Positions 7,581 to 16,366 of a stretch of 49,472 bases of DNA are shown here, piece after piece. Positions within the stretch are counted from its first letter, which is position 1. Every line of letters begins with the position of its first letter. Made by a program: the position numbers and the translations under genes. Source of the stretch: Desulfovibrio sp. X2 (GTDB taxonomy: Bacteria > Desulfobacterota > Desulfovibrionia > Desulfovibrionales > Desulfovibrionaceae); NCBI RefSeq assembly GCF_000422205.1, contig NZ_ATHV01000035.1:1-49472 (forward strand), given 5' to 3'. The notes under the pieces were generated by a model, which was given only the letters and a program-made list of their open reading frames with translations, searched no databases and had not been told where the DNA came from.

Positions 7581-10082
7581 TCAGGCCGCGAGCGTCACGC
7601 CGAAGCGCTCGGCGAGCACGGCGGGTGGAAGCGCCCACACGCGGACGTGCAGCTCGGCCATCAGCTCCGGGTCCACGAGAAGCAGCTTCTGCTCCTTCTT
7701 GGAGAGGGCCCGCGGCCCCTTTTCCAGGAACTTCTCGGCCAGGGCCGCGCGGCGCTCCCTGATGGACGGTGCCAGGGAGCGCGGACCGCGCAGCAGGCTC
7801 CTGTGCACGGCGTTGGTCAGGGGATCGGCCACGGCCCGGACGAAGCCCCAGCCGAGCGGGTCGGCCAGCCCCTCGGGCGGGTGCGAGAGGTGTTCCTCGC
7901 CCCTGTAGGTCTCGGCCAGCTCGGGCGGCCTCGCCATCTCGTCGGGCGTGACGAAGATGCGCAGGCGGCGCGCCAGGCGGCCGAGCGAGGCGCGCGAGGT
8001 CAGGCTCGAGAGCGGCGCGGCGAGGACGAGCGAGAAGATGATGGGGCAGGTCCACCAGAAGAAGGCCGGGTTCACGTGGTAGAGCAGCGCGCCCCAGACC
8101 ACGGCGAAGACGGTGTCCAGGCCGTGGAAGCGGATGGCCTCGAGAAGCGGCGTGCCCGAGTCGCTGCGGTCCTGCGTGGGCCAGCCGAACTGGCGGCCGA
8201 GCAGCGTGTTGGCCACGAACTTGGTGTGGAACATCATGCGGATGGGCGCGAGCATGGTGGACAGGACCACGTCCGCCACGATGCCGAAGACCATGGCGAA
8301 GAAGCCGCCGAACTCCTTGCGCCTGCCCTTGGCGAGCATGAGCACGAGGCTCACGATCTTGGGCAGGAAGAGGAGCACGAAGGTCATGGCCATGACCACG
8401 AGCGCCCACAGGGGCTCCCAGACCGGCCATTCCGGGAAGAGCACCCGCTGCGCCGGGAAGTAGACCGGCACGGCCAGGGCCTCGAGCACGGCCTCCACCG
8501 TGGACAGCGCCAGGAAGACGAACCACAGGAAGGCCGAGAAATAGGACATGAAGCCGTTGAGGAACAGGAAGCGGTGCGCGGGCAGGAGCCCCTGCGTGAG
8601 CAGGAGCCGCATGTGCTGGATGTTGCCCTGGCACCAGCGGCGGTCGCGCTTGAGCTCGGCGAGCAGCGTGGGCGGGACCTCCTCCCAGGTGCCCTCGAGG
8701 TCGAAGGCCAGCCAGACGCCGTAGGCGGCGCGGCGCATGAGCGCGGCCTCCACGAAGTCGTGGCTCATGATGTCGCCGCCGAGCGGCGGCTTGCCCGGGA
8801 GCCGGGGCAGCCCGCAGTGCTTCATGAAGGGGCGGATGCGGATGAGCGCGTTGTGGCCCCAGTACTGCGCGTCGCCCAGCTGCCAGAAGTGCAGCCCCGC
8901 GGCGAACATGGGGCCGTAGAGGCGGTTGGCGAACTGCTGCGAGCGGGCGATGAGCGTCTCGCGGCCCGCGCAGCGCGGCGCGGTCTGCAGGATGCCGACG
9001 TGGCGGCGGCGCTCCATGATCTGGACCATGCGCGCGAGCGTGGGCCCGGACATGACCGAGTCCGCGTCCATGACCGCCATGTACTCGTAGCGCGCGCCGA
9101 AGCGGCGGCAGAAGTCCGCGATGTTGCCGGACTTGCGCTTCAGGTTCACCCTGCGGCGGCGGTAGAAGAGCCGCCCCTTGGCCCCGAGCTCGGTGCACAG
9201 CCGGGCCCACATGGCCTCCTCCTCCACCCAGCGGTCCGGGTCCTGGGAGTCGGAGAGGATGAAGAAATGAAAGCCCGAGAGCGCGCCCGCGCGGCGCAGC
9301 GAAAGGTAGGTGGCGCGGATGCCCGCGGCCGTGCGCTCGATCTCCTCGTTGCAGACCGGGAAGAGGATCGCGGTCATGGCCTTGCGCTCGGGATGGTGGC
9401 CCTCGCCCTCGTGCGCCTTGGCCGTGGTGACCACGAAGCGGTCGAAGCGGCGCAGGAGCGTCCAGAACCCGGCCATGGCCGTCCAGAAGCCGATGGAGAT
9501 CCAGGCGAAGAGGATGGAGAAGACGGCCAGGATGGCCATCTCGAGCGGTGTGGAGCCCTTGTGGGGCAGCACCGCGCCCATGTTCAGGACCGCGAAGACC
9601 GTGGGCACGAAGACCAGGGTGGAGAGGATCAGGCGGCGGCGGGCCGCGATCTTCATCCACGGCTCGTTCAGGTACTCGCGCGCCAGGCGGCCGTTGACGA
9701 AGCCCTGCACCGGGCGCTTCTCGGCGTGGCGCTTCTTCCAGAGCCTGCGGTCCATCTCCTCGGGAATCATGTGGCTGCGCCTGAGCTCCGGACAGGGCTC
9801 GGGCACGTCCAGCGAGGCCACGGGGTCGATCAGCCCCTGGGCCAGGGCCACGGCGCGCGCCGTGAGGACCTCGGCGCTCTCGCCGGGCTTCGCGTCCAGG
9901 CGGCGCAGGGCCGTGAGGGCGATCTCCAGGCGGCGCGACTCGGCCAGGGGCAGGCGGCGCAGATAGGCCGTCAGCCTGCGCCCCGCCGCGTCCACGGCGG
10001 CGGGGTCGCAGGTCGAGGCACCGGCCGAGGCCGGTGCGCAGGCGGCCTGCGCGGCCGCCGTTATCTCGTCTTTCTCGTGCAT
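7581..10082 (-). CDS. opgH: glucans biosynthesis glucosyltransferase H
   Basis: An 833-residue inner-membrane GT2 processive glucosyltransferase that builds the beta-glucan backbone of osmoregulated periplasmic glucans from UDP-glucose. Catalytic signatures are in order: DSQD (278-281), DADS (339-342) and the (Q/R)xxRW-type DRRWCQGN (480-487). Two hydrophobic segments precede the catalytic domain and several follow it, the normal OpgH topology and length. The start codon at 10082 lies one base after the opgG stop, so the two are a single translational unit. In E. coli the order is also opgG-opgH. An A/T-rich stretch with seven T residues on the plus strand follows the stop, but I see no hairpin, so termination is unclear. 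Confidence 0.96.
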   Translation of the reverse strand: MHEKDEITAAAQAACAPASAGASTCDPAAVDAAGRRLTAYLRRLPLAESRRLEIALTALRRLDAKPGESAEVLTARAVALAQGLIDPVASLDVPEPCPELRRSHMIPEEMDRRLWKKRHAEKRPVQGFVNGRLAREYLNEPWMKIAARRRLILSTLVFVPTVFAVLNMGAVLPHKGSTPLEMAILAVFSILFAWISIGFWTAMAGFWTLLRRFDRFVVTTAKAHEGEGHHPERKAMTAILFPVCNEEIERTAAGIRATYLSLRRAGALSGFHFFILSDSQDPDRWVEEEAMWARLCTELGAKGRLFYRRRRVNLKRKSGNIADFCRRFGARYEYMAVMDADSVMSGPTLARMVQIMERRRHVGILQTAPRCAGRETLIARSQQFANRLYGPMFAAGLHFWQLGDAQYWGHNALIRIRPFMKHCGLPRLPGKPPLGGDIMSHDFVEAALMRRAAYGVWLAFDLEGTWEEVPPTLLAELKRDRRWCQGNIQHMRLLLTQGLLPAHRFLFLNGFMSYFSAFLWFVFLALSTVEAVLEALAVPVYFPAQRVLFPEWPVWEPLWALVVMAMTFVLLFLPKIVSLVLMLAKGRRKEFGGFFAMVFGIVADVVLSTMLAPIRMMFHTKFVANTLLGRQFGWPTQDRSDSGTPLLEAIRFHGLDTVFAVVWGALLYHVNPAFFWWTCPIIFSLVLAAPLSSLTSRASLGRLARRLRIFVTPDEMARPPELAETYRGEEHLSHPPEGLADPLGWGFVRAVADPLTNAVHRSLLRGPRSLAPSIRERRAALAEKFLEKGPRALSKKEQKLLLVDPELMAELHVRVWALPPAVLAERFGVTLAA

Positions 10083-10083
10083 G

Positions 10084-11742
10084 TCAGAGCTTGTAGGCGT
10101 AGCTCCACGTCTCGGTCAACGTGCGCGACTGGTCCTTCAGGTAGGCGCGCAGCTCCACGGGCGGGCGTTTGTCGAGCACCAGGTTCAGGCCCGCGGCCTC
10201 GTCGGGCACGATCCTGAAGGTCAGGCGCCAGTGGTTGTTGGCCGGGTTCTTCTCCACCTTCTGGGAGTAGAGGGTGGCGCCGGGGCCCACGGTGATGGTG
10301 GCCGAGACCGGGGCGTCGGAGGGCAGCTCGCGCAGCCCGGGGCCGTCGAACTCGATGACGAAGTCGCGGCTCTTGCCGTCCGGGTTGCGGCCGATGCGCG
10401 TGGCGCAGACGTAGCCCTCGGGCGGGATGTCCTTGAAGGGGCCGCCCCAGTAGATGCGGTAGTCGTACTTGGCGGCCTTGCCCGGCTCGGGCTGCTTGGC
10501 CGGGGACCAGAAGGCCACCATGTTGTCGTTGACGTCGCTGTCCGTGGGGATCTGCACGAGCTCGATCTGGCCCGGGCCCCACTCGCCCTGCGGCTCGACC
10601 CAGGCGCTGGGACGCAGCTCCTGGCGGGTGTCCAGGTCCTGGTAGTTCTCGAAGTCGCGGTCGCGCTGCATGAGGCCGAAGCCGCGGATGCCCGGGGCCT
10701 GGAAGGTGTTCACCTGCAGCGTGCGGGGGTTCTGCAGGGGCCTCCAGATCCACTCGCCGCTCTGCAGGTCGATGAGCAGGCCGTCGGAGTCGTGGATCTC
10801 GGGGCGGTAGTCGTTGAAGCGGCGCCCGGCGGAGTTCTCGCCGAAGAAGAACATGCTCGTGAGCGGCGCGATGCCGAGCTTCTCCACGGCCTTGCGCAAG
10901 AAGAGCACGCTGTGCACCTCGGTCACCGTGGGCAGGCCCGGGGTGGCCACGTAGCGGTAGGCGCCCGTGGCGCTCGGGCTGTCGAGCAGGGCGTAGATGG
11001 TGATGGACTTGTCCTTGGGACCCGGCTTCACGATCCAGAACTGGGAGAACCAGGGGAACTCCTCGCCCTTGGGCTGGGCCGTGTCGATGGCCAGGCCGCG
11101 CGCGGACAGGCCGTAGACCTCGCCCTTGCCCACGGCGCGCAGGTAGGAGGCGCCGAGGAAGACGAGGAACTCGTCCATCTTGGCCGAGGTGTTGATGTGC
11201 GTGTGCACGCGGAAGCCCGCGAAGCCGAGGTCGGAGGGGATCTCGTCCACGTGGGCCAGTCCGCCGTAGTCGAAGTCGTCCTTGCTGAAAGGCAGGAGCT
11301 GCGACTTGCCGTCGTCCACGATGTGGATGGTCACCGCGCGGTTGTAGTAGGAGCCGGTGTGGAAGAACTGCAGCTCGAAGGGCAGCTTCTCGTCGTGCCA
11401 CAGGGCCTTCTCGGGCTTGAAGCGGATGACGCGCCAGGCGTCCTCGCCCTGCAGCAGGAAGGCGGGCACCTTGGAGGCCGGTTCCTTGTAGGGCTCGGCG
11501 GCGTTCTTCTTGGCCAGCGCCACGACGTCGTCGAAGCCGAAGGCCTGCTCGCTCTTGCCCGCGGGCTTCACGCTCGCGGCCCGGGGCTTTCCGGCGTCGG
11601 CCACCTGGCGGCCCGCCGCGCGGACCTTCTCCCTGGCGGCCTGGGCGGGCAGCGCCGCGGCCAGGAGAAGAAGAAGCGCCAGGAGCAGGCTGCCCGTGGC
11701 GGAAAGGGAAGACCGCAGGGTGCGGTCGGCGGTGGTCTGCAT
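10084..11742 (-). CDS. opgG: periplasmic glucan biosynthesis protein G
   Basis: A 552-residue exported protein. The N-terminus has a signal peptide (basic start, Leu/Ala core, cleavage probably after AQA near residue 35), followed by a low-complexity linker and the OpgG/MdoG domain starting at FGFDDVVALAK. Recognisable family motifs include FFGENS, NDYRPEIHDSDG and a WIWRPLQNP block. OpgG acts in the periplasm on nascent glucan from OpgH and is needed to make branched OPGs. opgH follows one base after its stop. Length matches the family. Confidence 0.96.
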   Translation of the reverse strand: MQTTADRTLRSSLSATGSLLLALLLLLAAALPAQAAREKVRAAGRQVADAGKPRAASVKPAGKSEQAFGFDDVVALAKKNAAEPYKEPASKVPAFLLQGEDAWRVIRFKPEKALWHDEKLPFELQFFHTGSYYNRAVTIHIVDDGKSQLLPFSKDDFDYGGLAHVDEIPSDLGFAGFRVHTHINTSAKMDEFLVFLGASYLRAVGKGEVYGLSARGLAIDTAQPKGEEFPWFSQFWIVKPGPKDKSITIYALLDSPSATGAYRYVATPGLPTVTEVHSVLFLRKAVEKLGIAPLTSMFFFGENSAGRRFNDYRPEIHDSDGLLIDLQSGEWIWRPLQNPRTLQVNTFQAPGIRGFGLMQRDRDFENYQDLDTRQELRPSAWVEPQGEWGPGQIELVQIPTDSDVNDNMVAFWSPAKQPEPGKAAKYDYRIYWGGPFKDIPPEGYVCATRIGRNPDGKSRDFVIEFDGPGLRELPSDAPVSATITVGPGATLYSQKVEKNPANNHWRLTFRIVPDEAAGLNLVLDKRPPVELRAYLKDQSRTLTETWSYAYKL

Positions 11743-11806
11743 CGTTCGGATACCTCGCGTCTGGAGGCCTCGCCCTGGCCCGGAACGGGCCGCGCGGACG
11801 GGGCGG

Positions 11807-12832
11807 TTATTTACCAGTTTCGTCCTGTGGTTGCAAACGCGGCCCGGCGGCCGGGGTGGCCGGGAACGCCGGTGTCCTCGCGCGCGGCCCCTCGGGGCCG
11901 GACGCAGCCTGAAAGCCGGAGACCGCCTTGACCAGATAGGAGGGGCGGTCCTTGATCTCCTCGTAGATGCGGCCGATGTACTCGCCGATCACGCCGAGGC
12001 TGATCATGATGAAGCTGCCCACGATGAGCAGCGTGATGATGATCGTGGCGTAGCCCGAGACGGCCTCGCCCTGGAACCAGGACCACAGCGCCTCGCCGCC
12101 GACCCCGAGCCCGAGGAGCAGGGTCAGGGCGCCGAAGATGGTCACGATGCGCAGCGGCGTGGCCGAGAACGAGATGATGGCCGTGGCCGCGAGGCTTACG
12201 AGCATGCGCAGGGAGAACTTGCTCTCGCCCGCGCCGCGCTTGCCCACGGTGAAGCCCACCTGGACCTGGGGAAACCCCACCCAGGTGGCCAGGCCGCGGT
12301 AGAAGCGCCTGCGCTCGAGCATGCGCGAGCCGAGCACGGCCACGACCTCGGCGTCCAGCAGCTTGAAGTCCGAGCAGCCCTCGGCCTCGATGTCCCCGAG
12401 CTTCTCCAGGAGATAGTTGAACAGGCGGGCGCGCAGCCGGGTGGAGAACGACTCGTCCGGCCGCTCCTCCTTGACCGCGTGCACCACCTTGGCGCCCGCG
12501 CGCCAGCGCGCCACCATGGTCGGGATGAGCGCGGGCGGGTGCTGCAGGTCCGCGTCCATGGTCACCACGGCGTGGCCCGAGGCGGCGCGGAGCCCGGCCA
12601 GCAGCGCGGCCTCCTTGCCGAAGTTGCGCGACAGGGCCACGCAGCGCACGCGCGGGTCCTCGCGGTGAAGCGCGGCCACGGCGTCGAAGGTCCCGTCCGT
12701 GCTGCCGTCGTCCACCACGATGAGCTCGACGTCGAGGTCGAGCCCCTCGAGCGCGGCCAGGACCGTGCGCACGGTGCCGCCGATGCCTGCGGCCTCGTTC
12801 TTGGCGGGAATGACGATGCTCAGAAGCTGCAT
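11807..12832 (-). CDS. GT2 polyprenyl-phosphate glycosyltransferase (GtrB/ArnC/FlmF type)
   Basis: A 341-residue membrane-anchored enzyme: an N-terminal GT-A domain with DDGS (41-44) and DADLQHP (93-99), then two C-terminal transmembrane segments (about 222-258 and 270-295), the layout of DPM1/GtrB/ArnC proteins that move a sugar from a nucleotide donor to undecaprenyl phosphate at the inner leaflet. The start at 12832 is set by GAGGAG directly upstream; the frame stays open further but only opposite the neighbouring gene. The YdjC-family deacetylase lies 41 bp upstream in the same direction. This pairing resembles Francisella FlmF2-NaxD, which make and deacetylate undecaprenyl-phosphate-GalNAc for lipid A modification. 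The sugar cannot be read from sequence. Confidence 0.88.
   Translation of the reverse strand: MQLLSIVIPAKNEAAGIGGTVRTVLAALEGLDLDVELIVVDDGSTDGTFDAVAALHREDPRVRCVALSRNFGKEAALLAGLRAASGHAVVTMDADLQHPPALIPTMVARWRAGAKVVHAVKEERPDESFSTRLRARLFNYLLEKLGDIEAEGCSDFKLLDAEVVAVLGSRMLERRRFYRGLATWVGFPQVQVGFTVGKRGAGESKFSLRMLVSLAATAIISFSATPLRIVTIFGALTLLLGLGVGGEALWSWFQGEAVSGYATIIITLLIVGSFIMISLGVIGEYIGRIYEEIKDRPSYLVKAVSGFQAASGPEGPRARTPAFPATPAAGPRLQPQDETGK
11808..11837 (-). promoter_or_regulatory. promoter candidate for opgGH
   Basis: On the minus strand TTTGCA (11832-11837), an 18-nt spacer and TAAATA (11808-11813) sit 66 nt before the opgG start. The -10 overlaps the stop codon of the upstream glycosyltransferase. 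The AT content stands out from the surroundings. It would allow opgGH expression independent of the upstream pair. Confidence 0.35.
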
Positions 12833-12873
12833 GTTTTCTCTCCTCGGGTGCCCGAAGACCTCGCGCCCCGAAA

Positions 12874-13731
12874 TCAGGACCGCGCGGCCGCGAGGTCCGA
12901 GAAACGGACCAGCCGCGCGCCGCGTCCGGCCAGCAGGCGGCCGAACGCGGGGGAAAGGAGCGCCTCGAGCTCGCCTTCCCAGTCGTGGAAGGCGCGCAGG
13001 CGCTCGTCGGTTATCTCGGCCGGGTCGAAGCGGCCGGGGTGGCACATGAGCTCGTAGTCGCCCTCCCCGCGCACGCCCTTCACGAGGCGCGCGAGGTCCC
13101 CCGGCGTCAGGCGGCCGCTCTCGCCCGTGCCGAGCAGCACGGGCTGCGCCGCGCAGAAGTGCGAGGTGGGCCCGGCGCAGACGCGCAGGGCCTTGAAGAC
13201 CAGCTCCTTGGCCAGCCGTTTCGCGGGCTGGGGCAGGCTGAGCGAGGTGCGCGGCGCGCGCACCCAGCGCACGCCGTTCTCGCGCGCCAGGGCGCGGGTC
13301 AGGCGGAAGAGCGGGGGCAGCATGTGGATGTGCTCGTGGGAGTTCAGGAAGACGAGACGGAGCCCGGCCTTGCGGCAGAGCGCGATCTGGGCGCGCCACT
13401 CCTCGGCCACCGCGGCCACGGGGATGCGCCCGGCGAGCACGGACAGGGCGGCCGTGCCCAGCGGCGGGAACCTGCCCGCCCAGCCGCGGCAGATCCGGCG
13501 CATGCGCTCGGTCAGGGGCTCGCCCGCCGTGAGCACGAGGTGGGCCCCGGCGTCGGCGCCGCCGCCGCGCTGCGCGGCCAGCGGGAGCAGCTCCTCGGCC
13601 ATGCCGAAGGCGCGGCCCGTGGCCATCACGCCCACGGCAGTGACCGCTCCGGCCTGCACGGCCTCGAGGATGCCCCTGCTGACGCAGGCATATACGCCGA
13701 AGTCATCGGCATTGACGATCAGACGCGCCAT
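12874..13731 (-). CDS. YdjC/HpnK-family carbohydrate deacetylase
   Basis: A 285-residue protein with the YdjC family signatures: NADDFG (7-12), AGAHLVLT (61-68), SHEHIHMLP (131-139) and MCHPG (229-233), which supply the Asp and His residues for metal-dependent N-deacetylation. Known relatives include ChbG (chitooligosaccharide), HpnK (hopanoid gene clusters) and NaxD (polyprenyl-phosphate-GalNAc). No signal peptide is seen, so it should act in the cytoplasm or on the inner membrane face. The start has GGGAGGA at about 13735-13741. Because the next gene makes a polyprenyl-linked sugar, a NaxD-like role exposing a positively charged amine for envelope modification is the favoured reading; this is inference. 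Confidence 0.88.
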   Translation of the reverse strand: MARLIVNADDFGVYACVSRGILEAVQAGAVTAVGVMATGRAFGMAEELLPLAAQRGGGADAGAHLVLTAGEPLTERMRRICRGWAGRFPPLGTAALSVLAGRIPVAAVAEEWRAQIALCRKAGLRLVFLNSHEHIHMLPPLFRLTRALARENGVRWVRAPRTSLSLPQPAKRLAKELVFKALRVCAGPTSHFCAAQPVLLGTGESGRLTPGDLARLVKGVRGEGDYELMCHPGRFDPAEITDERLRAFHDWEGELEALLSPAFGRLLAGRGARLVRFSDLAAARS

Positions 13732-13776
13732 GCGTCCTCCCAGGAAATATGCGGCTTAGCGAAATCGCGGCGGCAC

Positions 13777-13805
13777 CGGATACGCTGAGCCCCATGCGTC
13801 GTCAA
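13777..13805 (-). promoter_or_regulatory. promoter candidate for deacetylase-glycosyltransferase pair
   Basis: On the minus strand TTGACG (13800-13805), a 17-nt spacer and TATCCG (13777-13782) lie about 45 nt before the deacetylase start. The -35 is good and the -10 weak. Confidence 0.42.
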
Positions 13806-14024
13806 TCCCCCTGCGAAGGCGCGCCGGGCGCGCCCTGGCGGTCGGGGAGCGCGCGGGCTCCCCGGGTCCCTCACGGGCCTTGGCATCAAGCATCCTTTCT
13901 TATAGCCCCCGCAGCGTCCAGGCAACCTTTTTGCCACACGCGAGTCGCTCCTCACGCGCACCCCGGCGCACCCCGGAAAAAATTCTTCCGCCGCCCTCCC
14001 CTGCGCGTCCCAGAGGCTTGGCAA

Positions 14025-14113
14025 GATAACCTCTCACAATCATGGTCTTTTTCCCTACGCTCCGGAAACGGTGTGCCACCTCTTTGTGCAACATGCCGCC
14101 GCGACTGGCGAAA
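14025..14113 (+). promoter_or_regulatory. conserved bipartite box upstream of tail-fibre locus 1
   Basis: GCAACAT (14088-14094), nine bases, then ACTGGCGAAA (14104-14113). The same words with the same nine-base spacing occur at 20926-20951 upstream of the other tail-fibre gene. A further shared word, GATAACCTC/GACAACCTC, lies upstream in both (14025 and 20820). Conservation with fixed spacing in otherwise diverged DNA suggests a protein-binding site or promoter. Confidence 0.5.
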
Positions 14114-14202
14114 AAATAGCGCGCAGCGGACAAGGGCGTTTTCTGTTTTCCATGCCGCAACGGGTCGGAACCACTGGCCGATCTTTCCGGCGCCGCGCGG
14201 GG

Positions 14203-14273
14203 CGGAAGTCCGTCAACACCCCGCACGGGCCCTGACGCGCCCCGGGGCGCCCGGCGGCGCCCGGCGGGTTTTT
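14203..14273 (+). repeat. conserved GC-rich leader block, copy 1
   Basis: Starts with CCGTCAACACCCCG (14210-14223), continues with CGCGCCCC-GG-GCGCCC words and ends with a short T-run. It aligns over about 70 bp with 20972-21041 upstream of the second tail-fibre gene. Function unknown: it could be a leader RNA or hairpin in the 5' untranslated region. Confidence 0.55.
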
Positions 14274-14509
14274 CCGGGGTGAGACTTCGCCCATCGCAAG
14301 GGAGGCCGTTCCGTCCGCCCGACCCGCCCCGGCCGTCCGGCCGGGCCCGCACGCGCCGGTGATCCCGGGCAGGGCCCGGCAAGGCCCAAGCTGGGACGCG
14401 GCCCGGGCGGGCGGGACGCTCCGACCAGGCTTCGCCGCGGGCTTTCCCGGGCGCATCACCCCTACCCTGCCCGGCCCGACGGCCCGGTCCGGGCGCACAG
14501 GAGGTCGCC

Positions 14510-15475
14510 ATGACCCTGGCCACGACCCTGTCGCGCGAGCAGTACGCGACCAACGGACAGACCACGGTCTGGCCCGTGCCCTTCACCTTCTACGATCCCG
14601 CAGACATCGTCGTGGTCCTTTCCGACCCGGACGGCGGCAACCCGAGGACCCTGGCCCAGGACACGGACTACACGGTCGGCGGCGGCGACGGGCAGAACGG
14701 CTCCGTGCTCTGCCCGCCTTCCGGCCCGGCCCTGCCCGCGGGCTCGCTGCTGACCGTGTACCGCGACCTCGTGCTGGTGCAGGACCTGGACCTCGTGAAC
14801 CTCGACGGCTTCGACGCCGACCTCGTGGAGCGCCAACTGGACCGCTCGCGCATGATCGACCAGCAGCTCCAGGAGCAGCTCGACCGCTGCCTGAAGTCCC
14901 CGGTCACCGACCCCGACGCCCTGACCTTCGAGACCGTGCAGGCCGAGCGCGCGGCCACGGCCGCGGCGGCCGCAGAGGCCCGAACGGCGCTCGGCGAGGC
15001 CGAGGCGGCCAGGAACGAGGCGGTGGCGGCGCGCGACGCGGCCGAGGGCTTCGCCGCGACCATCGACACCACGGGCTTCGCCCCCAAGGGGCACGCACAC
15101 GAGATCGCGGACGTGGACGGGCTTTCCGAGGCGCTGGACGACGCAGTGAAGATCGACACGCCGGTCGTGCTCCAGGCGGGCTACGAGTCCCAGGAGTACT
15201 TCTTCGGCACCATGTCCGGGGCCATCGCCCCTTCCCTGGAGGAGTGGCGCGCGAGCGACATCTTCGTGCTCACCCTGGGCGCGGCCTCCACGCTCAACCT
15301 GACCAGCGTGCCCAACGGCTGCGTGAAGCTCATCCGGCTGAACCCGGCGGGCTTCGCCCTGTCCTTCTCCGGGGCCACGAAGATCAACGGCAGCGTGCCC
15401 GCGACCACGGCCTACCAGCTCGTGAGCGTGGTCAAGATCAGCGGCTACGTCATGGTCTACGTGGATTCCTTCTAG
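14510..15475 (+). CDS. phage-type tail fibre protein with T7 gp17-like N-terminal domain
   Basis: A 321-residue protein. Residues 1 to about 130 match the T7 tail-fibre N-terminal domain pattern: a YxTNGQT start, VPFTFYDPADIVVV, DTDYTVGGG, the LTVYRDLVLVQD strand and LDRSRMIDQQLQEQLDRC. An Ala-rich alpha-helical coiled coil (about 143-184) follows, then GFAPKGHAHEIADVDGL, a common fibre shaft motif, and a beta-rich C-terminal domain of unknown type. AGGAGG at 14499-14504 fixes the start. It heads a three-gene unit with the genes at 15485 and 16367. No capsid, tail tube, terminase or integrase genes are nearby, so this is an orphan module. Its N-terminal domain is homologous to that of the gene at 21183. 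Confidence 0.85.
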   Translation: MTLATTLSREQYATNGQTTVWPVPFTFYDPADIVVVLSDPDGGNPRTLAQDTDYTVGGGDGQNGSVLCPPSGPALPAGSLLTVYRDLVLVQDLDLVNLDGFDADLVERQLDRSRMIDQQLQEQLDRCLKSPVTDPDALTFETVQAERAATAAAAAEARTALGEAEAARNEAVAARDAAEGFAATIDTTGFAPKGHAHEIADVDGLSEALDDAVKIDTPVVLQAGYESQEYFFGTMSGAIAPSLEEWRASDIFVLTLGAASTLNLTSVPNGCVKLIRLNPAGFALSFSGATKINGSVPATTAYQLVSVVKISGYVMVYVDSF

Positions 15476-15484
15476 GAGGCCGCC

Positions 15485-16354
15485 ATGCTCATCAAACCTG
15501 TCACGGCGCACAACCGCGTCATCAAGGCGACCATCCCGGCGGCCACCTACTCCAACCTCGACCTCAAGACCTGGCTCGCGGCGAACACCCTGTGGGACGG
15601 AGTCTCCCCGGCGAACTTCGACGTGGCCGTCGCCTCGGGCGCGGTCATCGGCTCCGCCTCCACGGGCAGCTACGCCATGACCGTCCAGGGCTTCCCGAGC
15701 GGGACGAAGATCACGCTCACGAACAACGGGCGCATCCAGGGGCGCGGAGGAAACGGCGGCGCCGGAGGCAGCGGATACAACGGTTCCAGCCCGATAACCT
15801 ATGCGGCAAAGCCGGGTAATCCCGGTGGTGCCGGTGGTCCTGCGCTTTACATCGCCGCGGTCGGCGGCGGTTCGATCACCATCGACAATGCCGCCGGACA
15901 GATTTGGGGCGGCGGCGGCGGTGGCGGCGGCGGCGGTGCCGGATGGGTCTACACCACCAGTGAAGCGGGAGATTACTTCACCACCGGCGGCGGAGGCGGT
16001 GGCGGCGGCGGTGCGGGCCTATCAGTCGGCACCGGCGGCGGAGGCGGAGCGGCATTTACCGTACCGTCACTCTATGGAAACGGCACCACCATCACCGGCT
16101 CCACAGCCGGTGCAGGAACCGCCGCTGTAGGCGGAAGCGGAGCCACCGGCGGCTCCGGCTCGCATTCCGGGCAGGGACAGGCGGGCGGCGGCCCGGGGCT
16201 GGCCGGTACTCCGGGAGGAGCCGCGTACTGGTCCGGTGGAAGTGGAAGCTCCAACGGCGCAGGCGGAGCGGGCGGCGCTGCGGGCAAGGCAACGCAGGGG
16301 GCGGCAAACGCGACATGGACTGCAACCGGCGACCGGCGAGGAACCGTCGCCTAG
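15485..16354 (+). CDS. glycine-rich phage tail fibre/tip protein
   Basis: A 289-residue protein. The first 80 residues form a short domain with an N-terminal MLIKPVTAHNRVIKATIP segment. From about residue 85 to the end it is dominated by Gly-rich blocks, several of nine or ten consecutive Gly, separated by short beta-like strands, and it closes with ATWTATGDRRGTVA, an ending I associate with phage tip proteins. Such blocks resemble the polyglycine-II sandwich of gp38-type receptor-binding adhesins of T2/S16 phages, though homology is not claimed. AGGAGG overlaps the stop codon of the preceding gene (15474-15479), so the two are translationally coupled. Probably a receptor-binding or tip component; unproven. 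Confidence 0.7.
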   Translation: MLIKPVTAHNRVIKATIPAATYSNLDLKTWLAANTLWDGVSPANFDVAVASGAVIGSASTGSYAMTVQGFPSGTKITLTNNGRIQGRGGNGGAGGSGYNGSSPITYAAKPGNPGGAGGPALYIAAVGGGSITIDNAAGQIWGGGGGGGGGGAGWVYTTSEAGDYFTTGGGGGGGGGAGLSVGTGGGGGAAFTVPSLYGNGTTITGSTAGAGTAAVGGSGATGGSGSHSGQGQAGGGPGLAGTPGGAAYWSGGSGSSNGAGGAGGAAGKATQGAANATWTATGDRRGTVA

Positions 16355-16366
16355 GAGGAGAACCCT

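Larger units (their letters stand above)
13806..14509. other. long intergenic region upstream of tail-fibre locus 1
   Basis: About 700 bp without a credible gene. It includes three sequence blocks that recur upstream of the second tail-fibre gene: GATAACCTC (14025-14033), GCAACAT-N9-ACTGGCGAAA (14088-14113) and a GC-rich block beginning CCGTCAACACCCCG (14210-14223) and ending in a T-run near 14273. The remainder is GC-rich with no clear promoter hexamers. Confidence 0.6.

Noticed and set aside
14203-14310. GTCAACA and GTGAGACTT words upstream of the first tail-fibre gene, as a second yybP-ykoY riboswitch
   Set aside because: The GGGGAGTAG block and a P1 helix are missing and the second tail locus lacks the GAGAC word, so the resemblance is to isolated short words only.
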